NCBI GenBank assembly: GCA_002395605.1
Contig: DGXO01000056.1
Span: 1-6,918 of the forward strand
Length of the DNA stretch: 6,918 nucleotides
Source of the DNA: Bacteroidales bacterium UBA4230
GTDB lineage: Bacteria > Bacteroidota > Bacteroidia > Bacteroidales > UBA932
Direction of reading: 5' to 3'
In this document: positions 1 through 5,523 of the stretch, in pieces
Layout: each line of letters begins with the position of its first letter
Numbering within the stretch: position 1 is the stretch's first letter
The notes under the pieces: model-generated
Database searches by the model: none
The model's input: the letters and a program-made list of their open reading frames with translations, nothing else
What the model was told of the DNA's origin: nothing
Translations under genes and position numbers: made by a program

Positions 1-1031
1 TCCTGGATGTCTCCGTCCATGAAGACGGGAAGGTTGTACATGCTCCAGCCGATGCGGTGGTCCGTGACGCGGCCCTGGGGATAGTTGTAGGTGCGGATTT
101 TGGCGCTGCGGTCTCCGGTGCTTACCATGGTCTTGCGCTTTGCGGCAATGCCGTCAAGGTACTTCTGGTGCTCCATGTTGTAAAGGCGGGTGCGGAGTTC
201 TTCCATGGCCCTGTCAAGGTTCTTTAGCTGGGAGCGTTCTTCCTGGCACTGGACCACAATTCCGGAGGGGATGTGGGTAAGGCGTACGGCCGAATAGGTG
301 GTGTTCACGCCCTGGCCGCCGGGGCCCGATGCGCAGAAGAGGTCCTTGCGGATATCGGCCGGATTGAGCTCGATGTCGAATTCGCCGGCTTCCGGGAAAA
401 CGGCCACAGAGGCGGCCGAAGTCTGGATTCGGCCCTGGGTTTCTGTCTGGGGAACACGCTGGACGCGGTGCACGCCGGACTCATATTTCATGATGCCGTA
501 AACGCCGTCCTGGCTGCTGGAAAGCTTGAACACAATTTGCTTGTAGCCGCCGGAAGTGCCGGGAGCCTGATCTGTGACTTCCAGTTTCCAGCCGCGGCGT
601 TCGGCATAATGCTGATACATGCGGAAGAGGTCTCCGGCAAAGATTGCGGCTTCGTCGCCGCCGGTGCCGCCGCGGATTTCCACCATGGCGTTCTTGCTGT
701 CGTCGGGGTCTGCGGGAATGAGGAGGAGCTTGATCTGCTGCTCCATTTCAGGGAGTTTGGGCTCAATTTGGGCAACTTCGTCGCGGGCCATTTCCTTGAG
801 GTCCTCGTCCTTTTCGTTCATGAGGATATCCTTGGCCTGCGCAAGTTCATCCACCAGCCTCTTGTATTCAAGGCCGGCGGCAATGATGGGCTGGAGCTCC
901 TTGTAGTCCTTGTTGAGCTGGACAAATTTCTTCATGTCGGCGATAACCTCGGGGCTTGCCAACTGCTCTTCCAGCTTCTTGTATTTGTCCTGAAGGCTCA
1001 GGACCTTTTCCAACAGCGTGTTCTCTGCCAT
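1..1031 (-). CDS. prfA: Peptide chain release factor 1 (3' end beyond the left edge)
   Basis: Class I release factor that reads UAA and UAG stop codons in the ribosomal A site and triggers hydrolysis of peptidyl-tRNA. The frame is open from ATG at 1031 to position 1, giving 343 residues; the family is about 360, so roughly the last 15-20 residues are missing. Visible features: N-terminal helical region (about 1-105); GGTGGDEAA at 121-129; the stop-codon-reading tripeptide PQT at 194-196, in the place of PxT of RF1; and the catalytic GGQ loop [11 protein letters not shown] around 235-245, where the Gln is methylated in most bacteria. The PxT tripeptide, rather than SPF, separates RF1 from RF2. 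The start follows a good promoter box by 20 nt and no other start is plausible. A 297-codon open frame on the opposite strand is a shadow of this gene. No frameshift or missing key residue is seen. Confidence 0.97.
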   Translation of the reverse strand, partial: MAENTLLEKVLSLQDKYKKLEEQLASPEVIADMKKFVQLNKDYKELQPIIAAGLEYKRLVDELAQAKDILMNEKDEDLKEMARDEVAQIEPKLPEMEQQIKLLLIPADPDDSKNAMVEIRGGTGGDEAAIFAGDLFRMYQHYAERRGWKLEVTDQAPGTSGGYKQIVFKLSSSQDGVYGIMKYESGVHRVQRVPQTETQGRIQTSAASVAVFPEAGEFDIELNPADIRKDLFCASGPGGQGVNTTYSAVRLTHIPSGIVVQCQEERSQLKNLDRAMEELRTRLYNMEHQKYLDGIAAKRKTMVSTGDRSAKIRTYNYPQGRVTDHRIGWSMYNLPVFMDGDIQ

Positions 1032-1051
1032 AGCGATTGTGTTTTAGCCTG

Positions 1052-1083
1052 CAAAGATAATAAAAATGTGCGACATGGCATAA
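1052..1083 (-). promoter_or_regulatory. Probable prfA promoter (Bacteroidota -33/-7 type)
   Basis: Read on the minus strand, TATCTTTG (1052-1059) matches the Bacteroidota -7 consensus TAnnTTTG exactly and is followed by C. A partial -33 element (TATG, 1079-1082) lies 19 nt upstream, the usual spacing. The start codon is 20 nt past the -7 box, so the leader would be about 14-16 nt. The match to the -7 box is seen; use as a promoter is inferred. Confidence 0.65.
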
Positions 1084-1103
1084 CCCGGGTGTGGCACTTC
1101 CTT

Positions 1104-1237
1104 TTTCTCCCCTTGTGGTGGAGGCTAACTGTTTGGTGCATAATCGTTTATGAGAAAGTCTACTAGAAAATATTCTGGTAGACTTTCTTGTAATAAGCTG
1201 TTAGTCATATACTTGGCCTCCACCAGAAGGGGAGAAA
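1104..1237. repeat. 134-bp full-length imperfect palindrome between fabZ and prfA
   Basis: The ends are a 22-bp inverted repeat, 1104-1125 against 1216-1237, matching at 21 of 22 positions (G-G mismatch at 1115/1226). An inner stem, 1153-1168 against 1173-1188, has 16 pairs (15 Watson-Crick, one G-T) around the loop AATA. Both stems share one centre (paired positions sum to 2341), so the whole element folds as a single hairpin. Of 67 position pairs I count 48 Watson-Crick, 9 G-T and 10 mismatched. The outer arms are GC-rich and the core AT-rich. No open frame, transposase or clear target-site duplication is visible. It may be a MITE-like or REP-like repeat, a structured RNA, or a 3'-end structure for the fabZ transcript; the sequence alone does not decide. 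Confidence 0.8.
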
Positions 1238-1267
1238 TATAGGGGTGGGGGACCAAGCAAGTGGTAA

Positions 1268-1687
1268 TCAGTCTTTGGGAACGGCGGCAAGGGTGATCCG
1301 TGCCTGGGCGCAGCGGCGGCCGGAAACGGAAAGGGTGGCGTCGCAGACGTAGAGCGTGCCTTTGGATTCAATGAGGCGGGCCGAAACCTCGCAGAGGTCT
1401 CCGGGCCTCACCGTGCCGCGGAACTTTACGGAATCCAGGCCGCGGTACATCACAAGATTATCGGCAAACACCTCCACAAACAGCTGTGAGCAGGCCTGGG
1501 CCATTATCTCACAAAGGATTACGCCCGGAACAATAGGGTTGCCGGGGAAGTGGCCGTCGCAGAAGAAGGGCTTTTCCGGAATGGTGTAGGTTGCGTGGCA
1601 TACTCCTTCGGCATCAAGTTCCATGGTGTCAAGAAGAAGCATGCCCCCCCTGTGGGGCAGCACCTCCATTATGCCGTTCCTATCCAT
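1268..1687 (-). CDS. fabZ: 3-hydroxyacyl-ACP dehydratase, FabZ family
   Basis: Predicted cytosolic hot-dog-fold dehydratase converting 3-hydroxyacyl-ACP to trans-2-enoyl-ACP in fatty-acid elongation. The protein has 139 residues, about normal for stand-alone FabZ. It carries LPHR at 10-13 and the signature GHFPGNPIVPGV at 45-56. The likely catalytic pair is His46 and Glu60; their 14-residue spacing equals that of His54/Glu68 in E. coli FabZ. The context LCEIMAQA around Glu60 also fits. The ATG at 1687 lies within the last codons of fabF (8-bp overlap, ATGGATAG), pointing to translational coupling and confirming the start. It is last in the DUF4293-fabK-fabF-fabZ unit. In many Bacteroidota the housekeeping FabZ domain is fused to LpxC, so this separate copy could serve a second or specialised elongation system. 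That is inference; the dehydratase family assignment is firm. Confidence 0.9.
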   Translation of the reverse strand: MDRNGIMEVLPHRGGMLLLDTMELDAEGVCHATYTIPEKPFFCDGHFPGNPIVPGVILCEIMAQACSQLFVEVFADNLVMYRGLDSVKFRGTVRPGDLCEVSARLIESKGTLYVCDATLSVSGRRCAQARITLAAVPKD

Positions 1688-2927
1688 TGTAGGGCCTGAA
1701 AGCTACGCAGGCGTTGTGTCCGCCAAAGCCGAAGGAGTTGGAAAGGCCCAGGGTGAGGGGAGTGTGCACCGCTACGTTGGGAGTGTAGTCAAGGTCGCAT
1801 TCGGGGTCCGGGGTGTCCAGGTTGATGGTGGGAGGGCACACGCCGTCACGGAGTGCGAGGATGGTTGCAATGGCCTCTGCGCCGCCTGCCGCGCCGAACA
1901 TGTGGCCGGTCATTGACTTGGTGGAGGAGATGTGGGCCTTGTAGGCGAAATCCCCAAGGGCTACCTTGCAGGCGAGGGTTTCGGCAATGTCGTTGAGGTG
2001 GGTGCCGGTGCCGTGGGCGTTGATGTAGAGGTTGTCCTTGGATGGGTCGAAGCCTGCCTCTGAGAGGGCGTCACAGATGGAGCGGGCCTGTGTGCTGGCA
2101 TCCGGGCGGGGTGCCGTGGCGTGGTAGGCGTCGCAGGTGTTGCCGTAGCCTACAATCTCTCCGTATATGGTGGCACCGCGCTCAAGGGCGTGGTCCAGGG
2201 ACTCAAGGATAAGCACCGCGGCGCCGTCTCCCATCACAAAACCCTGCCTGTTGGCGTTGAAGGGCAGAGATGAATACTTGGGATCCGTTGCGCGCGTGAG
2301 GGCCTTTGCGTTGTAGAAACCTGCTACGCCAAGAGGAATGGAAGCGTGCTCAGAGCCTCCCGCAATGATGGCATCGGCATATCCGTGCCGAACAGCCCTG
2401 AAGGCCTCCCCGATGCAGTGGGAAGCTGTGGCACATGCGGTTACAATGTCAAGGCACGGGCCCTTTGCCTGATGCTTGATGGCAATGTGGCCTGCCGCAA
2501 TGTTGGATATCATGGTGGCTATGAAGAGGGGGGAGATCCACTTCCCGGTGGGGTCCTCTATCATCTTTGCGGTTTCACGGTACTGGACGTCAAAGCCGCC
2601 TATTCCGGAGCCCACGTAAACGCCAAGCTTGTATGGGTCTATGTTTACACCGGCCTCAAGAGACGACTGCTTCATGGCCTGCCAGGCGGCCGCCATGGCA
2701 TACAGCGTAAAGTTGTCCTGCTTACGGATGAAGGGCTTGTCCATCTCATATTTTTCGGCGTCAAAGTTTTTGACTTTGCCGGCAAAAGTTACGGGCATGT
2801 CCTTGAATTCTTCCACGTAGTCGATGCCACAGTAGCCTGAAACAAGGTTTTTCCAGAATGTGTCCACATCCTGGCCCACGCATGAGATTACGCCCATACC
2901 GGTTACTACTACTCTTCTAGCTTCCAT
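1680..2927 (-). CDS. fabF: Beta-ketoacyl-ACP synthase II-type condensing enzyme
   Basis: Thiolase-fold condensing enzyme joining malonyl-ACP to an acyl chain with loss of CO2. Its 415 residues match the FabF family (about 410-420). The catalytic set is complete: Cys165 in TACATAS, His305 in NAHGTGT, Lys337 in STKSMTGH and His342 in GHMFGAAG. This is the Cys-His-His triad plus conserved Lys, each shifted by two from E. coli FabF. The glycine-rich tail GLSNSFGFGGHNA is present. NAHGTGT, in place of the NAHGTST common in housekeeping FabF, resembles polyketide-type ketosynthases and hints at a divergent branch, but one residue is weak evidence. The ATG at 2927 overlaps the end of fabK by 11 bp and the gene's end overlaps fabZ by 8 bp, so all three are probably co-translated. 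No acyl carrier protein gene is adjacent, unlike the common acpP-fabF pair. Confidence 0.93.
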   Translation of the reverse strand: MEARRVVVTGMGVISCVGQDVDTFWKNLVSGYCGIDYVEEFKDMPVTFAGKVKNFDAEKYEMDKPFIRKQDNFTLYAMAAAWQAMKQSSLEAGVNIDPYKLGVYVGSGIGGFDVQYRETAKMIEDPTGKWISPLFIATMISNIAAGHIAIKHQAKGPCLDIVTACATASHCIGEAFRAVRHGYADAIIAGGSEHASIPLGVAGFYNAKALTRATDPKYSSLPFNANRQGFVMGDGAAVLILESLDHALERGATIYGEIVGYGNTCDAYHATAPRPDASTQARSICDALSEAGFDPSKDNLYINAHGTGTHLNDIAETLACKVALGDFAYKAHISSTKSMTGHMFGAAGGAEAIATILALRDGVCPPTINLDTPDPECDLDYTPNVAVHTPLTLGLSNSFGFGGHNACVAFRPYNG

Positions 2928-3867
2928 ATATCTGACTTTTTTCTTTCATTACTTTTTCGGCGCCAAGGATTATGTCTTCCACAATTTCCCGGGCCGATTC
3001 TTCTTTCCGGCACATTCCCGCCACTTCTCCGGCAAGGAAGCTGCCGCCAGAAAGGTCTCCGTCAAAAACGGCCTTACGGAGGGAACCCGTGCCGAAAGCG
3101 CGGATTTCTTCGGCCGAAACGGAAGGGTCTGCCTCCATGCGGGCAAACTGCTTGGCAAATGGCGTCTTGAGCCCGCGTACGGCATCCTGGAGGCTGCGTC
3201 CGGTTACCATTGTGCCGATGTCGGAGGCCTTCATGAGCCTTTCCTTGTACACCGGATGGATGCGGCACTCCTTTGCCATGAGAAAGCGCGTTCCAACCTG
3301 GACTCCGCAGGCGCCAAGCATGAATGCCGCCGCCGCGCCCCTGCCGTCGAAGATGCCGCCCGCCGCAATTACGGGAATGTCCACGGCGTCCACAACCTGC
3401 GGTACAAGGGCCATGGTGTGGGTTTCCCCAATATGGCCGCCGGATTCAGCGCCTTCGGCCACAACTGCCGTGGCGCCAAGCTCCTGCATCTTGAGGGCGT
3501 ACGCCACTGATGCCACAACGGGAATCACCTTGATTCCGGCCGCCTTCCACATTTCCATGTACTGGGCGGGGGAGCCGGCACCGGTGGTTACAATTTTCAC
3601 GCCTTCTTCCACTACCAAAGATGCAATCTCTGCGGCATCCGTTGCAGCCAGCATGATATTCACGCCAAAGGGCTTGTCTGTAAGGGCCCTGGCTTTACGG
3701 ATTTCCTCACGTACGGCTTCCGGGCCGAAATTCACGGACGAAATGAGTCCCAGGCCGCCGGCTTCGGAGACCGCCGCGGCTAGAGTGCCGTCCGCAATCC
3801 AGGCCATCCCGCCCTGAAAGACGGGGTAGCGGATGCCTAGTATGTTGCAAATGACGGATTTTAACAT
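2917..3867 (-). CDS. fabK: Enoyl-ACP reductase II, FMN-dependent (FabK type)
   Basis: TIM-barrel flavoprotein of the 2-nitropropane dioxygenase/nitronate monooxygenase superfamily. FabK members reduce trans-2-enoyl-ACP to acyl-ACP with NAD(P)H and FMN, the final step of each elongation cycle. Its 316 residues fit FabK. Strong signatures are PVFQGGMAW at 15-23, SEAGGLGLI at 34-42, DKPFGVNIML at 64-73, VTTGAG at 93-98, AEGAESGGHIGE at 137-148 (His145 corresponds to the catalytic-site His of pneumococcal FabK), PVIAAGGIFDGRG at 165-177 and GVQVGTRF at 188-195. The ESGGHIGE block and placement immediately before fabF and fabZ favour FabK over a true nitronate monooxygenase. The ATG at 3867 lies 12 nt after the DUF4293 stop, so it is probably cotranscribed; a -7-like box in that gap could give extra initiation. 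The gene's end overlaps fabF by 11 bp. Confidence 0.92.
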   Translation of the reverse strand: MLKSVICNILGIRYPVFQGGMAWIADGTLAAAVSEAGGLGLISSVNFGPEAVREEIRKARALTDKPFGVNIMLAATDAAEIASLVVEEGVKIVTTGAGSPAQYMEMWKAAGIKVIPVVASVAYALKMQELGATAVVAEGAESGGHIGETHTMALVPQVVDAVDIPVIAAGGIFDGRGAAAAFMLGACGVQVGTRFLMAKECRIHPVYKERLMKASDIGTMVTGRSLQDAVRGLKTPFAKQFARMEADPSVSAEEIRAFGTGSLRKAVFDGDLSGGSFLAGEVAGMCRKEESAREIVEDIILGAEKVMKEKSQIYGS

Positions 3868-3871
3868 CCTG

Positions 3872-3879
3872 CAAATATA
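3872..3879 (-). promoter_or_regulatory. Possible internal -7 box in front of fabK
   Basis: TATATTTG on the minus strand fits TAnnTTTG and fills most of the 12-nt gap between the DUF4293 stop (TAG, 3880-3882) and the fabK ATG (3865-3867). It is followed by CAGG, as is the prfA box. No convincing TTTG-like -33 element is found about 19-21 nt upstream. If used, it would give an almost leaderless fabK-fabF-fabZ message. The box is seen; activity is speculative. Confidence 0.3.
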
Positions 3880-4317
3880 CTACTTTTTCTTTGAACGGCG
3901 GCGCTTGTCCCTAATGCGCATGGCGCTCTCCACCATAAGTTGGTCCTGGAAGCAGCTGCGTGCCGCCAGAAGGTTGAAAACGGTTATGGCAAGGGGGAAG
4001 ATGACGGTCCAGCTGAACACCGGGCCTTCCCATGTGAAGTACATCCACGCCAGCCACAGCTGCATCCCGAAGGCAACTATTCCACCAAGGGCCGCCAGCC
4101 TCATCTGGAGGATGAGGGACTTGAAACTGATGAGCGCCAGGCCCACAAGCCCCGCAAGTATGCCAAGGAGTATGCCGAAATACGGTTTCTGGAGCTGCCA
4201 GTAGGACACCGAAACCATTCCGTCAGGGTCTGCCACCTTGTAGGCAGTCCCAAAACACAGGGCCAGCACAAGGCCCAGTGATATTGCCAAATAAAGTGTT
4301 TGTATTCTTTGCCACAT
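3880..4317 (-). CDS. DUF4293 family integral membrane protein
   Basis: Function unknown. The 145-residue protein starts MWQRIQTLYL, the typical opening of DUF4293 proteins, a family found in Bacteroidota. Four hydrophobic segments are visible at about 8-26, 46-63, 73-94 and 100-118, so a four-helix inner-membrane protein is predicted. The short soluble tail (120-145) contains LMVESAMRIRD, like the family's conserved C-terminal region, and ends in an unusually basic stretch RDKRRRSKKK that probably lies in the cytoplasm. There are no catalytic or metal-binding motifs. It is first in a unit followed at 12 nt by fabK, then fabF and fabZ, and is divergent from folP across 58 bp. Co-transcription with fatty-acid genes suggests an envelope role, but this is only context. 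Its own -7 box lies 7 nt before the ATG. Confidence 0.85.
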   Translation of the reverse strand: MWQRIQTLYLAISLGLVLALCFGTAYKVADPDGMVSVSYWQLQKPYFGILLGILAGLVGLALISFKSLILQMRLAALGGIVAFGMQLWLAWMYFTWEGPVFSWTVIFPLAITVFNLLAARSCFQDQLMVESAMRIRDKRRRSKKK

Positions 4318-4324
4318 AATAATG

Positions 4325-4355
4325 CAAAGGTAACAAAAAATACTTTATCGGTAAA
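4325..4355 (-). promoter_or_regulatory. Probable promoter of the DUF4293-fabK-fabF-fabZ unit
   Basis: On the minus strand TACCTTTG (4325-4332) fits the Bacteroidota -7 box. TTTA (4352-4355), one base from the -33 consensus TTTG, lies exactly 19 nt upstream. The ATG is only 7 nt after the -7 box, so the transcript should be leaderless or nearly so. It faces away from the folP promoter, and the two promoters' upstream halves overlap. Confidence 0.65.
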
Positions 4356-4357
4356 GT
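4342..4357. promoter_or_regulatory. Short palindrome between two divergent promoters (operator candidate)
   Basis: ACTTTA-TCGG-TAAAGT is an inverted repeat with perfect 6-bp arms. It sits between the DUF4293 -7 box (4325-4332, minus) and the folP -7 box (4362-4369, plus). One arm doubles as the DUF4293 -33 element. It could be a regulator site controlling both genes, or simply two TTTA-like -33 elements in opposite orientation. Arms this short and AT-rich can arise by chance. Confidence 0.35.
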
Positions 4358-4361
4358 TTAG

Positions 4362-4369
4362 TATCTTTG
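4362..4369 (+). promoter_or_regulatory. Probable -7 box of folP
   Basis: TATCTTTG fits TAnnTTTG exactly and is followed by C. The upstream region is AT-rich but has no clear -33 TTTG at 19-21 nt; the nearest TTTA (4344-4347) is 14 nt away. The box ends 6 nt before the ATG at 4376, placing the transcription start at or just before the start codon. It also shows that the TTG at 4367 inside the box cannot be the translation start. Confidence 0.6.
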
Positions 4370-4375
4370 CGGAGC

Positions 4376-5230
4376 ATGATCCACATCATGGGCATAGTGA
4401 ACCTGACGCCGGACTCGTTCTACAGCGGGAGCCGGACAGCCCTCATTGACTTTTTGCCCAAGGTGCAGGGGATGTTTGCCGATGGCGCCGATATAGTTGA
4501 CATAGGCGCCTGTAGCACTCGCCCCGGCGCCCCGCAGCCCTCCCTTGAAGAGGAGTGGGCCCGCCTTGAGCCTGCGCTCCTAGAGATGTCCGGCATGACC
4601 CTCACGGGGGACTCCGGTCGCTTCGCTCCCTCCGGCCCCTCCCACTGCCCTTCGGTCAGCGGGCCCCTCCCCCTATACTTGTCCGGGGGTGGAGAAGCCC
4701 CCGTGAGGGTCATGCCGGACATCTCCATAGACACATATCGGCCGGAAATAGTGCGTAGGGCATACGGGATTATCGGCCCGTTCATTGTGAATGACGTGGG
4801 GGGCGGAAGTACGGAAATGCTGGAAACAGTTGGGCGTCTGGGCCTTCCGTACATTGCCATGCATGGGCGTAAACCAAAAGGGGACGTCATTGAAGATATC
4901 CTGGACTTCTTCAGGGATTTTGCCATCAAGGCCGAAGACGCCGGAATTAAGGAGTGGATCCTGGACCCTGGTTTTGGCTTTGGGAAGGATATTGACGAAA
5001 ACTATGAGATTCTGAACCGCCTGGACGAGCTCAAGGCGGCAGGTAGGGAGATTCTGGTGGGGATTTCCCGTAAAAGCATGATATACAAAAAACTGGGCAT
5101 CACCCCGGAAGAGGCGATGCCGCAGACTTTGGCTCTTGAAAGAGTTGCCCTTGAAAAGGGGGCATCATGGCTGCGCGTTCATGACGTGAAGGAAACCGCG
5201 CAGATGGTAAGGGATTATTCCACTATGTAG
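4376..5230 (+). CDS. folP: Dihydropteroate synthase carrying an in-frame palindromic insertion
   Basis: Cytosolic TIM-barrel enzyme condensing 6-hydroxymethyl-dihydropterin pyrophosphate with p-aminobenzoate to 7,8-dihydropteroate in folate synthesis; the sulfonamide target. From ATG 4376 it has 284 residues. All active-site blocks are present: GIVNLTPDSF (6-15), DIGACSTRPGA, SIDTY (Asp119), VNDVGGG (Asn139), MHGRKPKG, DPGFGFGK (Asp197), GISRKS (Lys233) and RVHD (Arg267, His269), so it looks functional. A TTG start three codons earlier is rejected because it overlaps the promoter box. Residues 70-117 are the coding product of a 143-bp inverted-repeat element, low-complexity and rich in Gly, Ser and Pro. 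They fall between barrel helix 2 and strand 3, on the barrel face away from the active site. Without them the protein would be near 238 residues. The 3' end overlaps the convergent divIC-like gene by 16 bp. Confidence 0.94.
   Translation: MIHIMGIVNLTPDSFYSGSRTALIDFLPKVQGMFADGADIVDIGACSTRPGAPQPSLEEEWARLEPALLEMSGMTLTGDSGRFAPSGPSHCPSVSGPLPLYLSGGGEAPVRVMPDISIDTYRPEIVRRAYGIIGPFIVNDVGGGSTEMLETVGRLGLPYIAMHGRKPKGDVIEDILDFFRDFAIKAEDAGIKEWILDPGFGFGKDIDENYEILNRLDELKAAGREILVGISRKSMIYKKLGITPEEAMPQTLALERVALEKGASWLRVHDVKETAQMVRDYSTM
4583..4725. repeat. Palindromic element inserted in frame within folP
   Basis: The ends form a perfect 28-bp inverted repeat, 4583-4610 against 4698-4725; the arm begins GAGATGTCCGGCATG and ends CACGGGGG. 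The 87-bp interior is very GC-rich and is not itself one palindrome. It holds a 10-bp direct repeat GGCCCCTCCC at 4634-4643 and 4662-4671. The element adds no stop codon and keeps the folP frame, encoding residues 70-117, a segment that ordinary dihydropteroate synthases lack. Because it starts on a codon boundary in both directions, the opposite strand also reads open with the same end peptides (EMSGMTLTG at one end, PVRVMPDIS at the other). No transposase is nearby. By analogy with Rickettsia palindromic elements it is probably a dispersed non-autonomous repeat, but no second copy lies in this window to prove it. Confidence 0.85.
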
Positions 5231-5523
5231 ACGTCGTCTCCGGGAGCGGCAAAATGATAGGTTTCCCGGGCAAATTTCTCCAGGGAATCCTTGTTTTCCG
5301 TCAGGGCTTTGAATTCGGCATCCATATCCTTTATTTCGGCCTTCAGACGCGCCATCTCCTTCTCCTGATTCTTGACTTCTATTGTGGCCTTTACCCAGTT
5401 GAGAACGCTGTTGTGCGAAACAAACAGGAGGATTACGGCAACAACCGTCGTCACAATTACTACAAACGGAATGAAGTAATTGTGGTCACTGCGGGTAAGC
5501 CAAGACGGAAGTTTCAGTTTCAT
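5215..5523 (-). CDS. Septum formation initiator (DivIC/FtsB-like) membrane protein
   Basis: Small bitopic membrane protein of the DivIC/FtsB family, which acts as a scaffold linking early and late divisome proteins at the septum. The 102 residues follow the family plan: short cytoplasmic N-terminus (1-15, with Lys and Arg), one hydrophobic segment (about 16-36), a charged heptad-like coiled coil outside the membrane (about 45-83), and the conserved end LEKFARETYHFAAPGDDVYIVE (81-102, split here as LEKFARETYHF and AAPGDDVYIVE), typical of Bacteroidota members. The ATG at 5523 overlaps the CPBP protease stop as ATGA, implying translational coupling. The end overlaps folP tail to tail by 16 bp, leaving no room for a separate terminator between them. 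Family membership is well supported; the exact divisome role in this organism is inferred. Confidence 0.87.
   Translation of the reverse strand: MKLKLPSWLTRSDHNYFIPFVVIVTTVVAVILLFVSHNSVLNWVKATIEVKNQEKEMARLKAEIKDMDAEFKALTENKDSLEKFARETYHFAAPGDDVYIVE

Noticed and set aside
273..1166. 297-codon open frame on the plus strand
   Set aside because: It lies antisense to prfA, whose protein is clearly recognised; the translation matches no family and reflects the codon bias of the real gene.
1153..1188. Inner hairpin as a classical rho-independent terminator
   Set aside because: Neither strand has a T-run after the stem and the stem is AT-rich. A role in ending the fabZ transcript remains possible but is not shown.
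1238..1252. Relation between the G-rich flank TATAGGGGTGGGGG and the similar TATAGGGGGAGGGG on the minus strand of the folP element
   Set aside because: The shared segment is short and low-complexity, and the inverted-repeat arms of the two elements are unrelated, so common origin is not supported.
2972..3817. 281-codon open frame on the plus strand
   Set aside because: Antisense shadow of fabK, low-complexity and rich in Ala, Pro and Ser, with no promoter or family features.
2917..3867. Annotation as nitronate monooxygenase
   Set aside because: Same superfamily, but the ESGGHIGE block and the direct coupling to fabF and fabZ point to FabK.
4367..4375. TTG at 4367 as the folP start
   Set aside because: The TTG is part of the TATCTTTG promoter box and would precede the transcription start; ATG at 4376 fits better.
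4420..4929. 169-codon minus-strand frame through folP as a separate gene
   Set aside because: It is antisense to conserved folP sequence. Its open state across 4583-4725 is explained by the palindromic element, so it is used only as evidence about that element.
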